From Streptomyces lydicus (lineage in GTDB: Bacteria > Actinomycetota > Actinomycetes > Streptomycetales > Streptomycetaceae): a DNA stretch of 64,000 nt. The notes below the pieces were generated by a model. That model was not told the DNA's origin and did no database searches. It was given only the letters and a program-made list of their open reading frames with translations. The DNA is taken from positions 5,890,001 through 5,954,000 of the forward strand of contig NZ_CP017157.1 in the NCBI RefSeq assembly GCF_001729485.1, in the 5' to 3' direction. Made by a program: the position numbers and the translations under genes. Shown piece by piece: positions 33,864-42,584 of the stretch. The first letter of the stretch is position 1; every line of letters begins with the position of its first letter.

Positions 33864-34397
33864 ATGACGGGCGCCACGATCTGGCTGACCGGTCTGCCGA
33901 GCGCGGGCAAGACGACCCTGGCGCGCGAGCTGGCCGCGAAGCTGCGCGGCGAGGGCCACCGGGTCGAGGTGCTCGACGGCGACGAGATCCGCGAGTTCCT
34001 CTCCGCCGGCCTCGGCTTCACCCGCGAGGACCGGCACACCAACGTCCAGCGCATCGGCTTCGTGGCCGAGCTGCTGGCCAGCAACGGCGTGAAGGCGCTG
34101 GTGCCGGTGATCGCGCCGTACGCGGACAGCCGTGAGGCGGTGCGCAAGCGCCACCAGACCGAGGGCACCGCCTATCTGGAGGTGCACGTGGCCACTCCGG
34201 TCGAGGTGTGCTCCGAGCGCGATGTGAAGGGGCTGTACGCCAAGCAGGCGGCCGGCGAGATCTCCGGTCTGACCGGCGTGGACGACCCGTACGAGGCTCC
34301 CGACTCGCCCGACCTGCGCATCGAGTCGCACACCCAGACCGTGCAGGAGTCCGCCGCGGCGCTGCACGCGCTGCTCACCGAGAGGGGACTGGCATGA
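33864..34397 (+). CDS. cysC: Adenylyl-sulfate kinase
   Basis: 177 residues. Walker A GLPSAGKTT near the N-terminus, then DGDEIREFLSAGLGFTREDR, the APS-binding block, and DVKGLYAKQAAGEISGLTGVDDPYE. It phosphorylates APS to PAPS; since the pathway reductase uses APS, PAPS is probably for sulfation or 3'-phosphate metabolism. GGAG 7 nt before ATG 33864 supports that start; ATG 33840, overlapping the cysH stop, adds eight residues. Confidence 0.95.
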   Translation: MTGATIWLTGLPSAGKTTLARELAAKLRGEGHRVEVLDGDEIREFLSAGLGFTREDRHTNVQRIGFVAELLASNGVKALVPVIAPYADSREAVRKRHQTEGTAYLEVHVATPVEVCSERDVKGLYAKQAAGEISGLTGVDDPYEAPDSPDLRIESHTQTVQESAAALHALLTERGLA

Positions 34398-35329
34398 CCA
34401 CCGTCGCCACCGTGCCCGGAGACATCGACAACCCGTACGCGCTGTCGCACCTCGACGCCCTGGAGTCCGAGGGCGTGCACATCTTCCGCGAGGTGGCGGG
34501 CGAGTTCGAGCGGCCGGTGATCCTGTTCTCCGGCGGCAAGGACTCCATCGTCATGCTGCACCTCGCGCTGAAGGCGTTCGCGCCGGCCGCGGTGCCCTTC
34601 TCGCTGCTGCACGTCGACACCGGGCACAACTTCCCGGAGGTCCTCGACTACCGCGACCGTGCGGTCGAACGGCACGGCCTGCGGCTGCACGTCGCGTCCG
34701 TGCAGGACTTCATCGACCGCGGTGAGCTGCGCGAACGCCCCGACGGCACGCGTAACCCGCTGCAGACCGTCCCGCTGCTGGACGCCATCGAGAAGAACCG
34801 CTTCGACGCGGTCTTCGGCGGCGGCCGCCGGGACGAGGAGAAGGCGCGCGCCAAGGAGCGGGTCTTCTCGCTGCGCGACGAGTTCGGCGGCTGGGACCCG
34901 CGCCGGCAGCGCCCCGAGCTGTGGCAGCTCTACAACGGCCGGCACTCGCCCGGCGAGCACGTCCGGGTCTTCCCGCTGTCCAACTGGACCGAGCTGGACG
35001 TGTGGCAGTACATCGCCCGCGAGAAGATCGAGCTGCCCGCCATCTACTACGCCCACCGGCGCGAGGTCTTCGCCCGCAACGGCATGTGGCTGGCGCCCGG
35101 TGAGTGGGGCGGTCCCAAGGAGGGTGAGCACCTGGAGACCCGGCAGGTGCGTTACCGCACCGTCGGTGACATGTCCTGCACCGGTGCCGTCGACTCCGAC
35201 GCCGACACCATCGAGGCCGTGATCACCGAGATCGCCGCGTCCCGGCTCACCGAGCGGGGCGCGACGCGGGCCGACGACAAGATGTCCGAGGCCGCCATGG
35301 AGGACCGCAAGCGCGAGGGGTACTTCTAA
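34394..35329 (+). CDS. cysD: Sulfate adenylyltransferase subunit 2
   Basis: 311 residues. The PP-loop VILFSGGKDSIVMLHL binds ATP; GGGRRDEEKARAKERVFSLRDEF and HVDTGHNFPE are standard. It forms APS from sulfate and ATP with CysN. ATG 34394 overlaps the cysC stop (ATGA); cysN starts 2 nt after its stop. Confidence 0.96.
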   Translation: MTTVATVPGDIDNPYALSHLDALESEGVHIFREVAGEFERPVILFSGGKDSIVMLHLALKAFAPAAVPFSLLHVDTGHNFPEVLDYRDRAVERHGLRLHVASVQDFIDRGELRERPDGTRNPLQTVPLLDAIEKNRFDAVFGGGRRDEEKARAKERVFSLRDEFGGWDPRRQRPELWQLYNGRHSPGEHVRVFPLSNWTELDVWQYIAREKIELPAIYYAHRREVFARNGMWLAPGEWGGPKEGEHLETRQVRYRTVGDMSCTGAVDSDADTIEAVITEIAASRLTERGATRADDKMSEAAMEDRKREGYF

Positions 35330-35331
35330 CG

Positions 35332-36726
35332 ATGAGCACCACCCATGCTGTTGAGGGCGATGGGGGTCCCCCCCGCTCGAGCGGAGCCGAGAGCTTGGGG
35401 GAAGACGCCGGTGCCACCTCGCTGCTGCGGTTCGCCACCGCCGGTTCCGTCGACGACGGCAAGTCGACGCTGGTCGGGCGGCTGCTGCACGACTCCAAGT
35501 CGGTGCTCGCCGACCAGCTGGAGGCCGTCGAGCGGGCCTCCCTGGGCCGCGGGCAGGAGACGCCGGACCTGGCGCTGCTGACCGACGGACTGCGTGCCGA
35601 GCGCGAGCAGGGCATCACCATCGACGTCGCCTACCGCTACTTCGCCACCCCGCGGCGCCGCTTCATCCTGGCGGACACCCCCGGGCACGTGCAGTACACC
35701 CGCAACATGGTCACCGGCGCCTCCACCGCCGAACTGGCCGTGGTGCTGGTCGACGCCCGCAACGGCGTGGTCGAGCAGACCCGCCGGCACGCCGCGGTCG
35801 CCGCCCTGCTGCGCGTCCCGCACGTCGTCCTGGCCGTCAACAAGATGGACCTGGTCGACTACGCCGAGCCCGTCTTCGCGGCCATCGCCGAGGAGTTCAC
35901 GACGTACGCGGCCTCGCTGGGCGTCCCGGAGATCACCGCGATCCCGATCTCGGCGCTGGCCGGCGACAACGTCGTCTCCGCGTCGGCGAACATGGACTGG
36001 TACGGCGGCCCGACGGTGCTGGAGCACCTGGAGACCGTGTCGGTCGTCGCCGACCCGTCGGAGGACCCGGCCCGCTTCCCGGTCCAGTACGTGATCCGCC
36101 CGCAGACCGCCGAACACCCCGACTACCGCGGCTACGCGGGACAGATCGCCTCCGGCGTGCTGCGCGTCGGCGACGCCGTGACGGTGCTGCCCTCGGGCCG
36201 TACGAGCACCATCGAGGCGATCGACGCGCTCGGCCAGGCCGTGGACGTCGCCTGGGCGCCGCAGTCGGTGACCGTCCGGCTCGCCGACGACATCGACATC
36301 TCGCGCGGCGACCTGATCGCGCCGGCCGCCACCTCGCCGGGCACCTCGCAGGACATCGAGGCGACCGTCTGCCATGTGGCGGACCGGCCGCTGACGGTCG
36401 GTCAGCGGGTGCTGCTCAAGCACACCACCCGCACGGTCAAGGCGATCGTCAAGGACATCCCGTCCCGGCTGACGCTGGACGACCTGTCCCAGCACCCGGC
36501 GCCCGGCGAGCTGGTCGCCAACGACATCGGCCGGGTGGTGATCCGTACGGCGGAGCCGCTGGCGCTGGACGCCTACGCCGACTCCCGGCGCACCGGCTCC
36601 TTCCTGCTGATCGACCCGGCGGACGGTACGACGCTGACCGCGGGCATGGCGGGCAACGCCTTCGCCGACGCGGCCGCGGAGGCCGCGCCGGCCGGCGCCA
36701 CCGACGACGAGGGATGGGACTTCTGA
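35332..36726 (+). CDS. cysN: Sulfate adenylyltransferase subunit 1 (GTPase)
   Basis: 464 residues, EF-Tu-like GTPase. G1 GSVDDGKST (38-46), G3 DTPGHVQYTRNM, G4 NKMD, then two beta-barrel domains. GTP hydrolysis drives APS formation on CysD. The N-terminal extension (residues ~9-26, Gly/Pro/Ser/Glu-rich) is coded by a palindromic repeat sequence inside the gene (35359-35404) that keeps the frame open. Conserved enzyme sequence begins only at ~residue 30, so the insert should be tolerated. Confidence 0.95.
   Translation: MSTTHAVEGDGGPPRSSGAESLGEDAGATSLLRFATAGSVDDGKSTLVGRLLHDSKSVLADQLEAVERASLGRGQETPDLALLTDGLRAEREQGITIDVAYRYFATPRRRFILADTPGHVQYTRNMVTGASTAELAVVLVDARNGVVEQTRRHAAVAALLRVPHVVLAVNKMDLVDYAEPVFAAIAEEFTTYAASLGVPEITAIPISALAGDNVVSASANMDWYGGPTVLEHLETVSVVADPSEDPARFPVQYVIRPQTAEHPDYRGYAGQIASGVLRVGDAVTVLPSGRTSTIEAIDALGQAVDVAWAPQSVTVRLADDIDISRGDLIAPAATSPGTSQDIEATVCHVADRPLTVGQRVLLKHTTRTVKAIVKDIPSRLTLDDLSQHPAPGELVANDIGRVVIRTAEPLALDAYADSRRTGSFLLIDPADGTTLTAGMAGNAFADAAAEAAPAGATDDEGWDF
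35359..35404. repeat. Palindromic repeat element inside cysN
   Basis: GGGGGT, a run of seven C, then CTCGAGCGGAGCCGAG and finally GGGGG at 35397-35401. C-run pairs with the final G-run and GCTC (35375-35378) pairs with GAGC (35391-35394), giving a stem-loop. It strongly resembles a repeat that I recall as common in Streptomyces intergenic regions. Here it is in frame within coding sequence. Confidence 0.7.
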
Positions 36727-36728
36727 CC

Positions 36729-36830
36729 GTGCTCAAAGACGTCTTTTCGACCTTCGCCAAGGAGGGCGGCCGCATCGGCAGCGGCGCCCTGGGGAGCGGC
36801 ACGGGCGGAGTCGGCCGATGTGTGTGCTGA
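36729..36830 (+). CDS. Possible 33-aa leader ORF ending in Cys-Val-Cys
   Basis: GTG 36729 opens 2 nt after the cysN stop; the 33-residue product is Gly/Ser-rich and its last codons are tgt gtg tgc before TGA. Two Cys codons at the very end, 108 nt before the sulfonate-binding gene, could form a cysteine-responsive attenuator. RBS is weak and I know no homologue; it may be chance. Confidence 0.25.
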   Translation: MLKDVFSTFAKEGGRIGSGALGSGTGGVGRCVC

Positions 36831-36937
36831 CGATGCCTGACTCCGTACCCCCCACGCCACCTTTCCGAAGATCGATAGCTCCGCCGGGCGCGCCGTAGAA
36901 GGGGCGCCACCCCGGCCCTCCGAGAGGAACTCCTCCC

Positions 36938-38047
36938 GTGTCTGCCGTTCGACACCGCCTGCTGGCGGCCGCCGTCACCGTCCCCGTGCTGATCGGCGCG
37001 CTGGGCGCCTGCGGCTACGGCTCCGAGGCCAAGAAGGACACCTCGGCCGACGTCGCCCCGAAGGGCGCCAAGATTGAAGGGCTCGACCAGGTCAGGATCG
37101 GGTTCTTCGGCAACACCACGCACGCCACCCCGCTGGTCGGCGTGCAGAACGGCCTCTTCCAGAAGGAACTGGGCGGCACCCGGCTGAAGACCTCGGTCTT
37201 CAACGCGGGCCCCGCCGAGATCGAGGCGCTCAACTCGGGTGCCCTCGACATCGGCTGGATCGGCCCCTCCCCCGCCATCAACGGCTACACCAAGTCGCAC
37301 GGGAAGAGCCTGAAGATCATTTCCGGCTCGGCGTCCGGCGGCGTCTCGCTCGTCGTCAACCCCAAGAAGATCAAGAGCCTGAGCGACCTCAAGGGCAAGA
37401 CGATCGCGACCCCGCAGCTGGGCAACACGCAGGACGTGGCGCTGCTGAACTTCCTGGCCGAGAAGGGCTACAAGGTCGACGCGACCACCGGCAAGGGCGA
37501 CGTCACCGTCCAGCGCACCGACAACAAGGTGACGCCGACCGCCTTCAAGGAAGGTTCCATCGACGGCGCGTGGGTGCCCGAGCCCACCGCTTCCAAGCTC
37601 GTCGCCGCGGGCGGCAAGTCCCTCCTGGACGAGAAGAAGCTGTGGAAGGACGGCAAGTTCGTCATCACGAACGTGATCGTCTCGCAGCGGTTCCTCAAGG
37701 AGCACCCGAAGGCCGTCGAGGCGGTGCTGCGCGCTTCGGTGAAGACCAACGCCTGGATCCGCTCGCACCCGGACGAGGCGAAGAAGGCGCTCAACGACCA
37801 GCTCGCCGACCCGCAGATCGCCGGCAAGGCACTGCCGGCGAACGTCCTCGACCCGGCCTTCAAGAACATCGACATCACCGATGACCCGCTGGCCGCCACC
37901 CTCCAGCAGGAGGCGGACCACGCCGTCAAGGCCGGTCTGCTGAAGTCGCCCGACCTCAAGGGCATCTACGACCTCACCCCGCTGAACAAGGTGCTCAAGT
38001 CCGAGGGCAAGCAGCCGGTCGACGACGCCGGCCTCGGCAGCAAGTAG
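36938..38047 (+). CDS. ssuA: Sulfonate ABC transporter substrate-binding lipoprotein
   Basis: 369 residues. Signal peptide with lipobox LGAC (Cys25). The mature protein is NMT1/SsuA-like: GFFGNTTHATPLVGVQNGLF, DIGWIGPSPAINGYTK, KTIATPQLGNTQDVALLNFL. Lys-rich compared with neighbours, as expected for an exported binding protein. GTG 36938 has AGAGGAAC 9-14 nt upstream. The next gene lies 34 nt on. It could bind aliphatic sulfonates or another organosulfur compound. Confidence 0.9.
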   Translation: MSAVRHRLLAAAVTVPVLIGALGACGYGSEAKKDTSADVAPKGAKIEGLDQVRIGFFGNTTHATPLVGVQNGLFQKELGGTRLKTSVFNAGPAEIEALNSGALDIGWIGPSPAINGYTKSHGKSLKIISGSASGGVSLVVNPKKIKSLSDLKGKTIATPQLGNTQDVALLNFLAEKGYKVDATTGKGDVTVQRTDNKVTPTAFKEGSIDGAWVPEPTASKLVAAGGKSLLDEKKLWKDGKFVITNVIVSQRFLKEHPKAVEAVLRASVKTNAWIRSHPDEAKKALNDQLADPQIAGKALPANVLDPAFKNIDITDDPLAATLQQEADHAVKAGLLKSPDLKGIYDLTPLNKVLKSEGKQPVDDAGLGSK

Positions 38048-38081
38048 CCCGCAGCACCGCACTCCCCAGGAGGTGACACCG

Positions 38082-38909
38082 ATGACGACCACCACGCTCA
38101 CCAAGCGGCCCGCCACGGCGGACACGGACACCCCCGTGCCGTACGCGGCTCGCATCGACCATGTCTCGAAGTCGTTCGGTCGCCCCGGCGCGCAGCAGCA
38201 CGTGCTGGACGACATCAGCATCGATGTGGCACCCGGCGAATTCGTCTGCCTCCTGGGGGCCTCGGGCTGCGGGAAGTCCACCCTGCTCAACCTCGTGGCC
38301 GGCCTCGACGTGCCGTCCGCCGGCGCCATCGACGCGCCCGGCGGCCGGCCGGCCCTGATGTTCCAGGAACACGCGCTGTTCCCGTGGCTGACCGCGGGCC
38401 GCAACATCGAACTGGCGCTGCGGCTGCGCGGGGTGCCGCGTGCCGAGCGCCGCGACGAGGCCGAGCGGCTGCTCGAACTCGTCCGGCTCAAGGGCGCGTA
38501 CGGCAAGCGGGTGCACGAGCTGTCGGGTGGCATGCGGCAGCGCGTCGCGATGGCCCGCGCGCTCGCCCAGGACAGCCAACTGCTGCTGATGGACGAGCCG
38601 TTCGCCGCGCTGGACGCGATCACCCGCGATGTGCTGCACGACGAGCTGACCCGCATCTGGCGCACCGCGAACGACAGTGGCTCCGGCACCGGCGGCCTCT
38701 CGGTCCTCTTCGTCACCCACAACGTGCGGGAGGCCGTCCGGCTCGCCGAGCGGGTCATCCTGCTGTCCTCCCGCCCGGGCCGCGTCGCCCGCGAGTGGCA
38801 GGTGGACATCCCGCAGCCGCGCCGCATCGAGGACGCCGCGGTCGCCGACCTTTCCATCGAGATCACCGAACAGCTCCGTGGGGAGATCCGCCGTCATGGC
38901 CAGCACTGA
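38082..38909 (+). CDS. ssuB: Sulfonate ABC transporter ATP-binding protein
   Basis: 275 residues. Walker A GASGCGKST, Q-loop FQEHALFPWLTAG, signature LSGGMRQRVAMARALA, Walker B LLLMDEPFAALD, H-loop FVTHNVREAV. AGGAGG at 38068-38073 sets ATG 38082; GTG 38073 is inside that RBS. The 3' end overlaps ssuC by 14 nt. Confidence 0.95.
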   Translation: MTTTTLTKRPATADTDTPVPYAARIDHVSKSFGRPGAQQHVLDDISIDVAPGEFVCLLGASGCGKSTLLNLVAGLDVPSAGAIDAPGGRPALMFQEHALFPWLTAGRNIELALRLRGVPRAERRDEAERLLELVRLKGAYGKRVHELSGGMRQRVAMARALAQDSQLLLMDEPFAALDAITRDVLHDELTRIWRTANDSGSGTGGLSVLFVTHNVREAVRLAERVILLSSRPGRVAREWQVDIPQPRRIEDAAVADLSIEITEQLRGEIRRHGQH

Positions 38910-39849
38910 GACCGAGGCCGGATCCGCCGCGCGGACCGGCGACGACCCAGCCACCGCCGGCACCACCACGGCCACCGACGAGGCCGGCGCCGCCTCCGAC
39001 CTCGCCGGTCTGGAGGCGGGGCTCGACGCCCTGGAGTCCACGGTCGTCGCCCGCCAGCCGTGGCTGCGCACCGCCGTCGCGAAGGCGTTCCCGCCCGTCG
39101 TCGCCGTCCTGATCGTGCTGGCGCTGTGGCAGCTCGCCTACCACTTCTCGCTCAAGCCGCACTACCTGCTGCCGAGCCCGGTGGAGGTCGCCCGTTCGCT
39201 TCAGCAGAAGTGGCTGGAGGGCACGCTGCTGGGCTTCGTGTGGACCAGCGTCTCGCGCGGCGCGCTGGGCTTCGTCGCCTCGGTCGGCCTCGGTACCGTC
39301 CTCGGCCTCGTCGTGGCCCGCGTGCGGGCCGTACGGGCCGCGATCGGCCCGATCCTGAGCGGTCTGCAGTCGCTCCCCTCGGTGGCCTGGGTCCCCGCGG
39401 CGATCATCTGGTTCGGGCTGAGCGACGCCACCATCTACGCGGTGGTGCTGCTGGGCGCCGTGCCGTCCATCGCCAACGGCCTGGTGGCGGGCGTCGACCA
39501 GATCTCCCCGCTGTACCTGCGGGCCGGCCGCACCATCGGTGCGACGGGGCTGGCCGGCGTGCGGCACGTCCTGCTGCCGGCCGCGCTGCCGGGCTACATC
39601 GCCGGTCTCAAGCAGGGCTGGGCCTTCTCCTGGCGCTCCCTGATGGCCGCCGAACTCATCGTCAACGCACCGGATCTGGGCACCGGCCTGGGACAGCTGC
39701 TGGAACAGGGCCGTGAGCTCCAGGACATGTCCTGGGTGCTCTCCGCGATCCTGCTCATCCTGATCGTCGGCATCGGCATCGAGCTGCTGGTCTTCGCGCC
39801 GATCGAGCGGCGGGTGCTGCGCAGCCGCGGCCTCCTCGTCAAGAGCTGA
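38896..39849 (+). CDS. ssuC: Sulfonate ABC transporter permease
   Basis: 317 residues. The first ~60 are acidic and Ala/Thr-rich with no counterpart in typical SsuC; six membrane helices follow, with the EAA loop ATGLAGVRHVLLPAALPGYIAGLKQG. ATG 38896 overlaps ssuB. cbiX follows 3 nt after its stop. Confidence 0.93.
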   Translation: MASTETEAGSAARTGDDPATAGTTTATDEAGAASDLAGLEAGLDALESTVVARQPWLRTAVAKAFPPVVAVLIVLALWQLAYHFSLKPHYLLPSPVEVARSLQQKWLEGTLLGFVWTSVSRGALGFVASVGLGTVLGLVVARVRAVRAAIGPILSGLQSLPSVAWVPAAIIWFGLSDATIYAVVLLGAVPSIANGLVAGVDQISPLYLRAGRTIGATGLAGVRHVLLPAALPGYIAGLKQGWAFSWRSLMAAELIVNAPDLGTGLGQLLEQGRELQDMSWVLSAILLILIVGIGIELLVFAPIERRVLRSRGLLVKS

Positions 39850-39852
39850 ACC

Positions 39853-40632
39853 ATGAACCCACGCCCCCCGCACCCCACGCTCCTCGTGATCGCCCACGGC
39901 AGCCGCGACCCGCGGCACGCGGCGACCGTGTCCGCGCTCTGCGCGCGGGTACGGGCGCTGCGGCCGGGGCTGCGCGTCGAGGTCGGCTATCTCGACTTCA
40001 ACGCGCCCCGGGTTCCCCGGGTGCTGGAGCGCCTGGCGGCGGAGGGGACGAGGGAGGTGGTGGCGCTGCCACTGCTCCTCACCCGGGCCTTCCACGCGAA
40101 GTCCGACATCCCGGCGGTGCTGCGGGAGGCCGCCGCGCGGCTCCCCCTGCTGACCGTCCGGCAGGCCGAGGTGCTGGGACCCTCCGCCCTCCTGACCGGC
40201 GCCCTGGAGCGCCGGCTGGCGGAGGCCGGGCTGCGGCCCGGCGACCGCCGCTCGACCGGGGTCGTACTGGCCTCGGCGGGCTCCTCCGACCCGGAGGCGA
40301 TCGCAGTGATCGCTGAAATCGCGCGGGAGTGGCGGCGCACCACTGGTTGGTGTGCCGTGCGACCTGCGTTCGCCTCCGCATCCCTTCCCGGCACGGCCGA
40401 CGCCGTGCGGGAGCTGCGCGCCGAGGGCGTGCAGCGGGTGGCCGTCGCGCCGTACGTCATCGCGCCCGGCTTCCTGCCCGACCGCATCGCGGCCGGCGCC
40501 CGCGAGGCCCGCGCCGACCTCCTCGCCCCGGTCCTGGGCGCCGCGCCCGAACTGGCCCGGCTGCTGCTGCGGCGCTACGAGCAGTGCGTACCGGCCGGCG
40601 CCCGTGGTGAGACGCCGGCGCTGACCGCCTGA
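39853..40632 (+). CDS. Sirohydrochlorin chelatase (CbiX/SirB type)
   Basis: 259 residues, two CbiX-like halves. VIAHGSRDPRHAATV holds the metal-site His in half 1; LPLLLTRAFHAKSDIPAVL holds the second conserved His; the second half repeats in VLASAGSSDPEA and VAPYVIAPGFLPDRI with its HGS-type motif degenerated. It would insert ferrous iron into sirohydrochlorin for the siroheme of the operon's sulfite reductase. Position 3 nt after ssuC supports co-transcription. Confidence 0.88.
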   Translation: MNPRPPHPTLLVIAHGSRDPRHAATVSALCARVRALRPGLRVEVGYLDFNAPRVPRVLERLAAEGTREVVALPLLLTRAFHAKSDIPAVLREAAARLPLLTVRQAEVLGPSALLTGALERRLAEAGLRPGDRRSTGVVLASAGSSDPEAIAVIAEIAREWRRTTGWCAVRPAFASASLPGTADAVRELRAEGVQRVAVAPYVIAPGFLPDRIAAGAREARADLLAPVLGAAPELARLLLRRYEQCVPAGARGETPALTA

Positions 40633-40651
40633 GGTCCGGCGCCCCGTGCCG

Positions 40652-40683
40652 GGTCCCGCCGGCCGCTGCGGTCCGGCGGGACC
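40652..40683. terminator. Hairpin ending the sulfur operon
   Basis: GGTCCCGCCGG (40652-40662) and CCGGCGGGACC (40673-40683), perfect 11-bp stem and 10-nt loop, between convergent cbiX and the alpha-glucosidase gene. Confidence 0.7.
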
Positions 40684-40689
40684 GGCCGC

Positions 40690-42360
40690 TCAGCCGGCCC
40701 GGGTGCGCAGCCAGGCCGTCGTCCACGGTGGCAGCTGCGCAGCGGAGACGGGGGCGGAGGACACCAGCAGCTCACCGGGCGGCAGCGGCCGTGGCTCGTC
40801 CGACAGGTTCGTCACGCAGCTCCAGCCGCCGGTGCGGCGGAAGTGCAGCACTCCGTCGGCCGCCGTCCGGGAGTCGCCGACCCACTCCAGCGCCTCGTCC
40901 GCCACCAGCCGGCGGCGCAGCCGCAGCGCCGTGCGGTACAGCTCCAACGGCGTGCCGGGCACGCCCTGTTGGGCCGACACGGACAGCTCGCCCCAGCCCG
41001 GCGGCTGCGGCAGCCAGGACCCGCCGCTGCCGAAGCCGTACGAGCTGCCGCCGCGCTGCCACGGCAGGGGCACCCGGCAGCCGTCGCGTCCCTTCAGCCG
41101 GCCGCCGCTGCGCGTCCACACCGGGTCCCTCAGGTCCTCCCGGGCCAGGTCGGCGACCTCGGGCAGGCCCAGTTCCTCGCCCTGGTACAGGTAGCCGGAG
41201 CCGGGCAGCGCCAGCATCAGCAGCGTCGCGGCCAGCGCCCGGCGTAGTCCGAACTGCCGGTCCAGCGGCGGCTTCTCCCCGTCGGCGAGCAGCCACGCCT
41301 CCTCGTCGCAGCCGTCCGGGAGGCCGTGCCGGGAGGCGTGCCGGATCACGTCGTGGTTGGAGAGCACCCAGGTCGCGGTCGCCCCGGCCGCCCGGGCGTC
41401 GGCGAGCGCGGTGTCGATGGCGGACCGCAGCTCCTCGGCGTGCAGCGACGCCTTGAGGAAGTCGAAGTTGAACGCCTGCCCCAGCTCCTGCGGCGTGGCG
41501 TAGGCGGCGCGGCGGGAGTTGCGCACCCATGCCTCGGCGACGGCGATCCGCGGCGGGTCGTACTCGTCGAAGACCCGGCGCCAGTCGCGGAAGATGTCAT
41601 GGACCTCGTCCCGGTCCCAGAACGGGTGGCTGCCGTCCTCGGGCAGGTCCTCCGGCTGGTAGCTCTCGACGGTGCCGAGGTCGCGCAGCGGCGCCGCCAG
41701 GTCCTTGGCGAGGCCGTGCGCCACATCGACCCGGAACCCGTCCACGCCCCGGTCGGCCCAGAAGCGCAGGGTCGTACGGAAATCCTCGCGGACCTCGGGG
41801 TTGTCCCAGTTGAAATCGGGCTGCTGCGGGGCGAAGAGGTGGAGGTACCACCAGCCGTCGGGCAGCCGGGTCCAGGCCGGGCCGCCGAAGCAGGAGACCC
41901 AGTCGGTGGGCGGCTGCTCGCCGTGCTCGCCCCTGCCCGCGCGGAAGACGTAGCGCTCCCTGGCGGCGGATCCGGGGGCGGCCCGCAGCGCTTCCCGGAA
42001 CCAGACGTGCCGGTCGGAGGAGTGGTTGGGGACGATGTCCACCATCACCTTGAGGCCGAGGCGGTGCGCCTCGGCGACCAGGGCGTCGAAGTCGTCGAGG
42101 GTGCCGAGCCGGGGATCGACGGCGCGGTAGTCCGCCACGTCGTAGCCGCCGTCGGCCAGTTCGGAGGGGTAGAAGGGGCTGAGCCAGACGGCGTCCACAC
42201 CGAGTCCGGCGAGGTGGCCGAGCCGGGAGGTCACACCGGGGAGGTCACCGATGCCGTCGCCGTCGGAATCGGCGAAGCTGCGCGGATACACCTGGTAGAC
42301 GACGGCCTGCCGCCACCAGTCGGTGGCGCCGTGCCCTGCGCCGAGGCGCTGTGCGGTCAC
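40690..42360 (-). CDS. aglA: GH13 alpha-glucosidase
   Basis: 556 residues. Family 13 blocks in order: DIVPNHSSDRHVWF, GFRVDVAHGLAKD (nucleophile Asp), IAVAEAWVR (acid Glu) and WVLSNHDVIRHA (stabilising Asp). Length and PPTDWVSCFGGPAWTRL fit oligo-1,6/alpha-1,4-glucosidases. No signal peptide, so it acts inside the cell on imported maltose or isomaltose-type sugars. GTG 42360. Divergent from a LacI regulator with two operator-like sites between; no transport genes are attached here. Confidence 0.93.
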   Translation of the reverse strand: MTAQRLGAGHGATDWWRQAVVYQVYPRSFADSDGDGIGDLPGVTSRLGHLAGLGVDAVWLSPFYPSELADGGYDVADYRAVDPRLGTLDDFDALVAEAHRLGLKVMVDIVPNHSSDRHVWFREALRAAPGSAARERYVFRAGRGEHGEQPPTDWVSCFGGPAWTRLPDGWWYLHLFAPQQPDFNWDNPEVREDFRTTLRFWADRGVDGFRVDVAHGLAKDLAAPLRDLGTVESYQPEDLPEDGSHPFWDRDEVHDIFRDWRRVFDEYDPPRIAVAEAWVRNSRRAAYATPQELGQAFNFDFLKASLHAEELRSAIDTALADARAAGATATWVLSNHDVIRHASRHGLPDGCDEEAWLLADGEKPPLDRQFGLRRALAATLLMLALPGSGYLYQGEELGLPEVADLAREDLRDPVWTRSGGRLKGRDGCRVPLPWQRGGSSYGFGSGGSWLPQPPGWGELSVSAQQGVPGTPLELYRTALRLRRRLVADEALEWVGDSRTAADGVLHFRRTGGWSCVTNLSDEPRPLPPGELLVSSAPVSAAQLPPWTTAWLRTRAG

Positions 42361-42464
42361 GTGACTGCCTTTCGGTCGGGTGCGAAGGGCGTCGCCCGGT
42401 GTCCTCCGGTGTCGTCCTCGACCGCCCCGGAGGCCAGGTGCTCCGCACGTTCGTGACGTTCTTC

Positions 42465-42481
42465 ATGACAGCGCTTGCAGG
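42465..42481. promoter_or_regulatory. LacI-type operator 1
   Basis: ATGACAGCGCTTGCAGG, with AGCGCT at its centre. The same 17-mer with one difference is found in inverse orientation at 42543-42559. It lies ~105 nt from the glucosidase start. Confidence 0.75.
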
Positions 42482-42542
42482 CTAGAAGTGGGCTCTCGCT
42501 CGGGTCAACGGTCGGCACCCCACGGGTTTCGGAGCCAACCTC

Positions 42543-42559
42543 CCTGCCAGCGCTGTCAT
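42543..42559. promoter_or_regulatory. LacI-type operator 2
   Basis: The reverse complement reads ATGACAGCGCTGGCAGG, 16 of 17 identical to operator 1. It ends 25 nt before the LacI gene, so autoregulation is likely. The two centres are 78 bp apart, suited to looping. Confidence 0.75.
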
Positions 42560-42584
42560 CGCGCCTCTGTGCTAGCGTCCCGCC

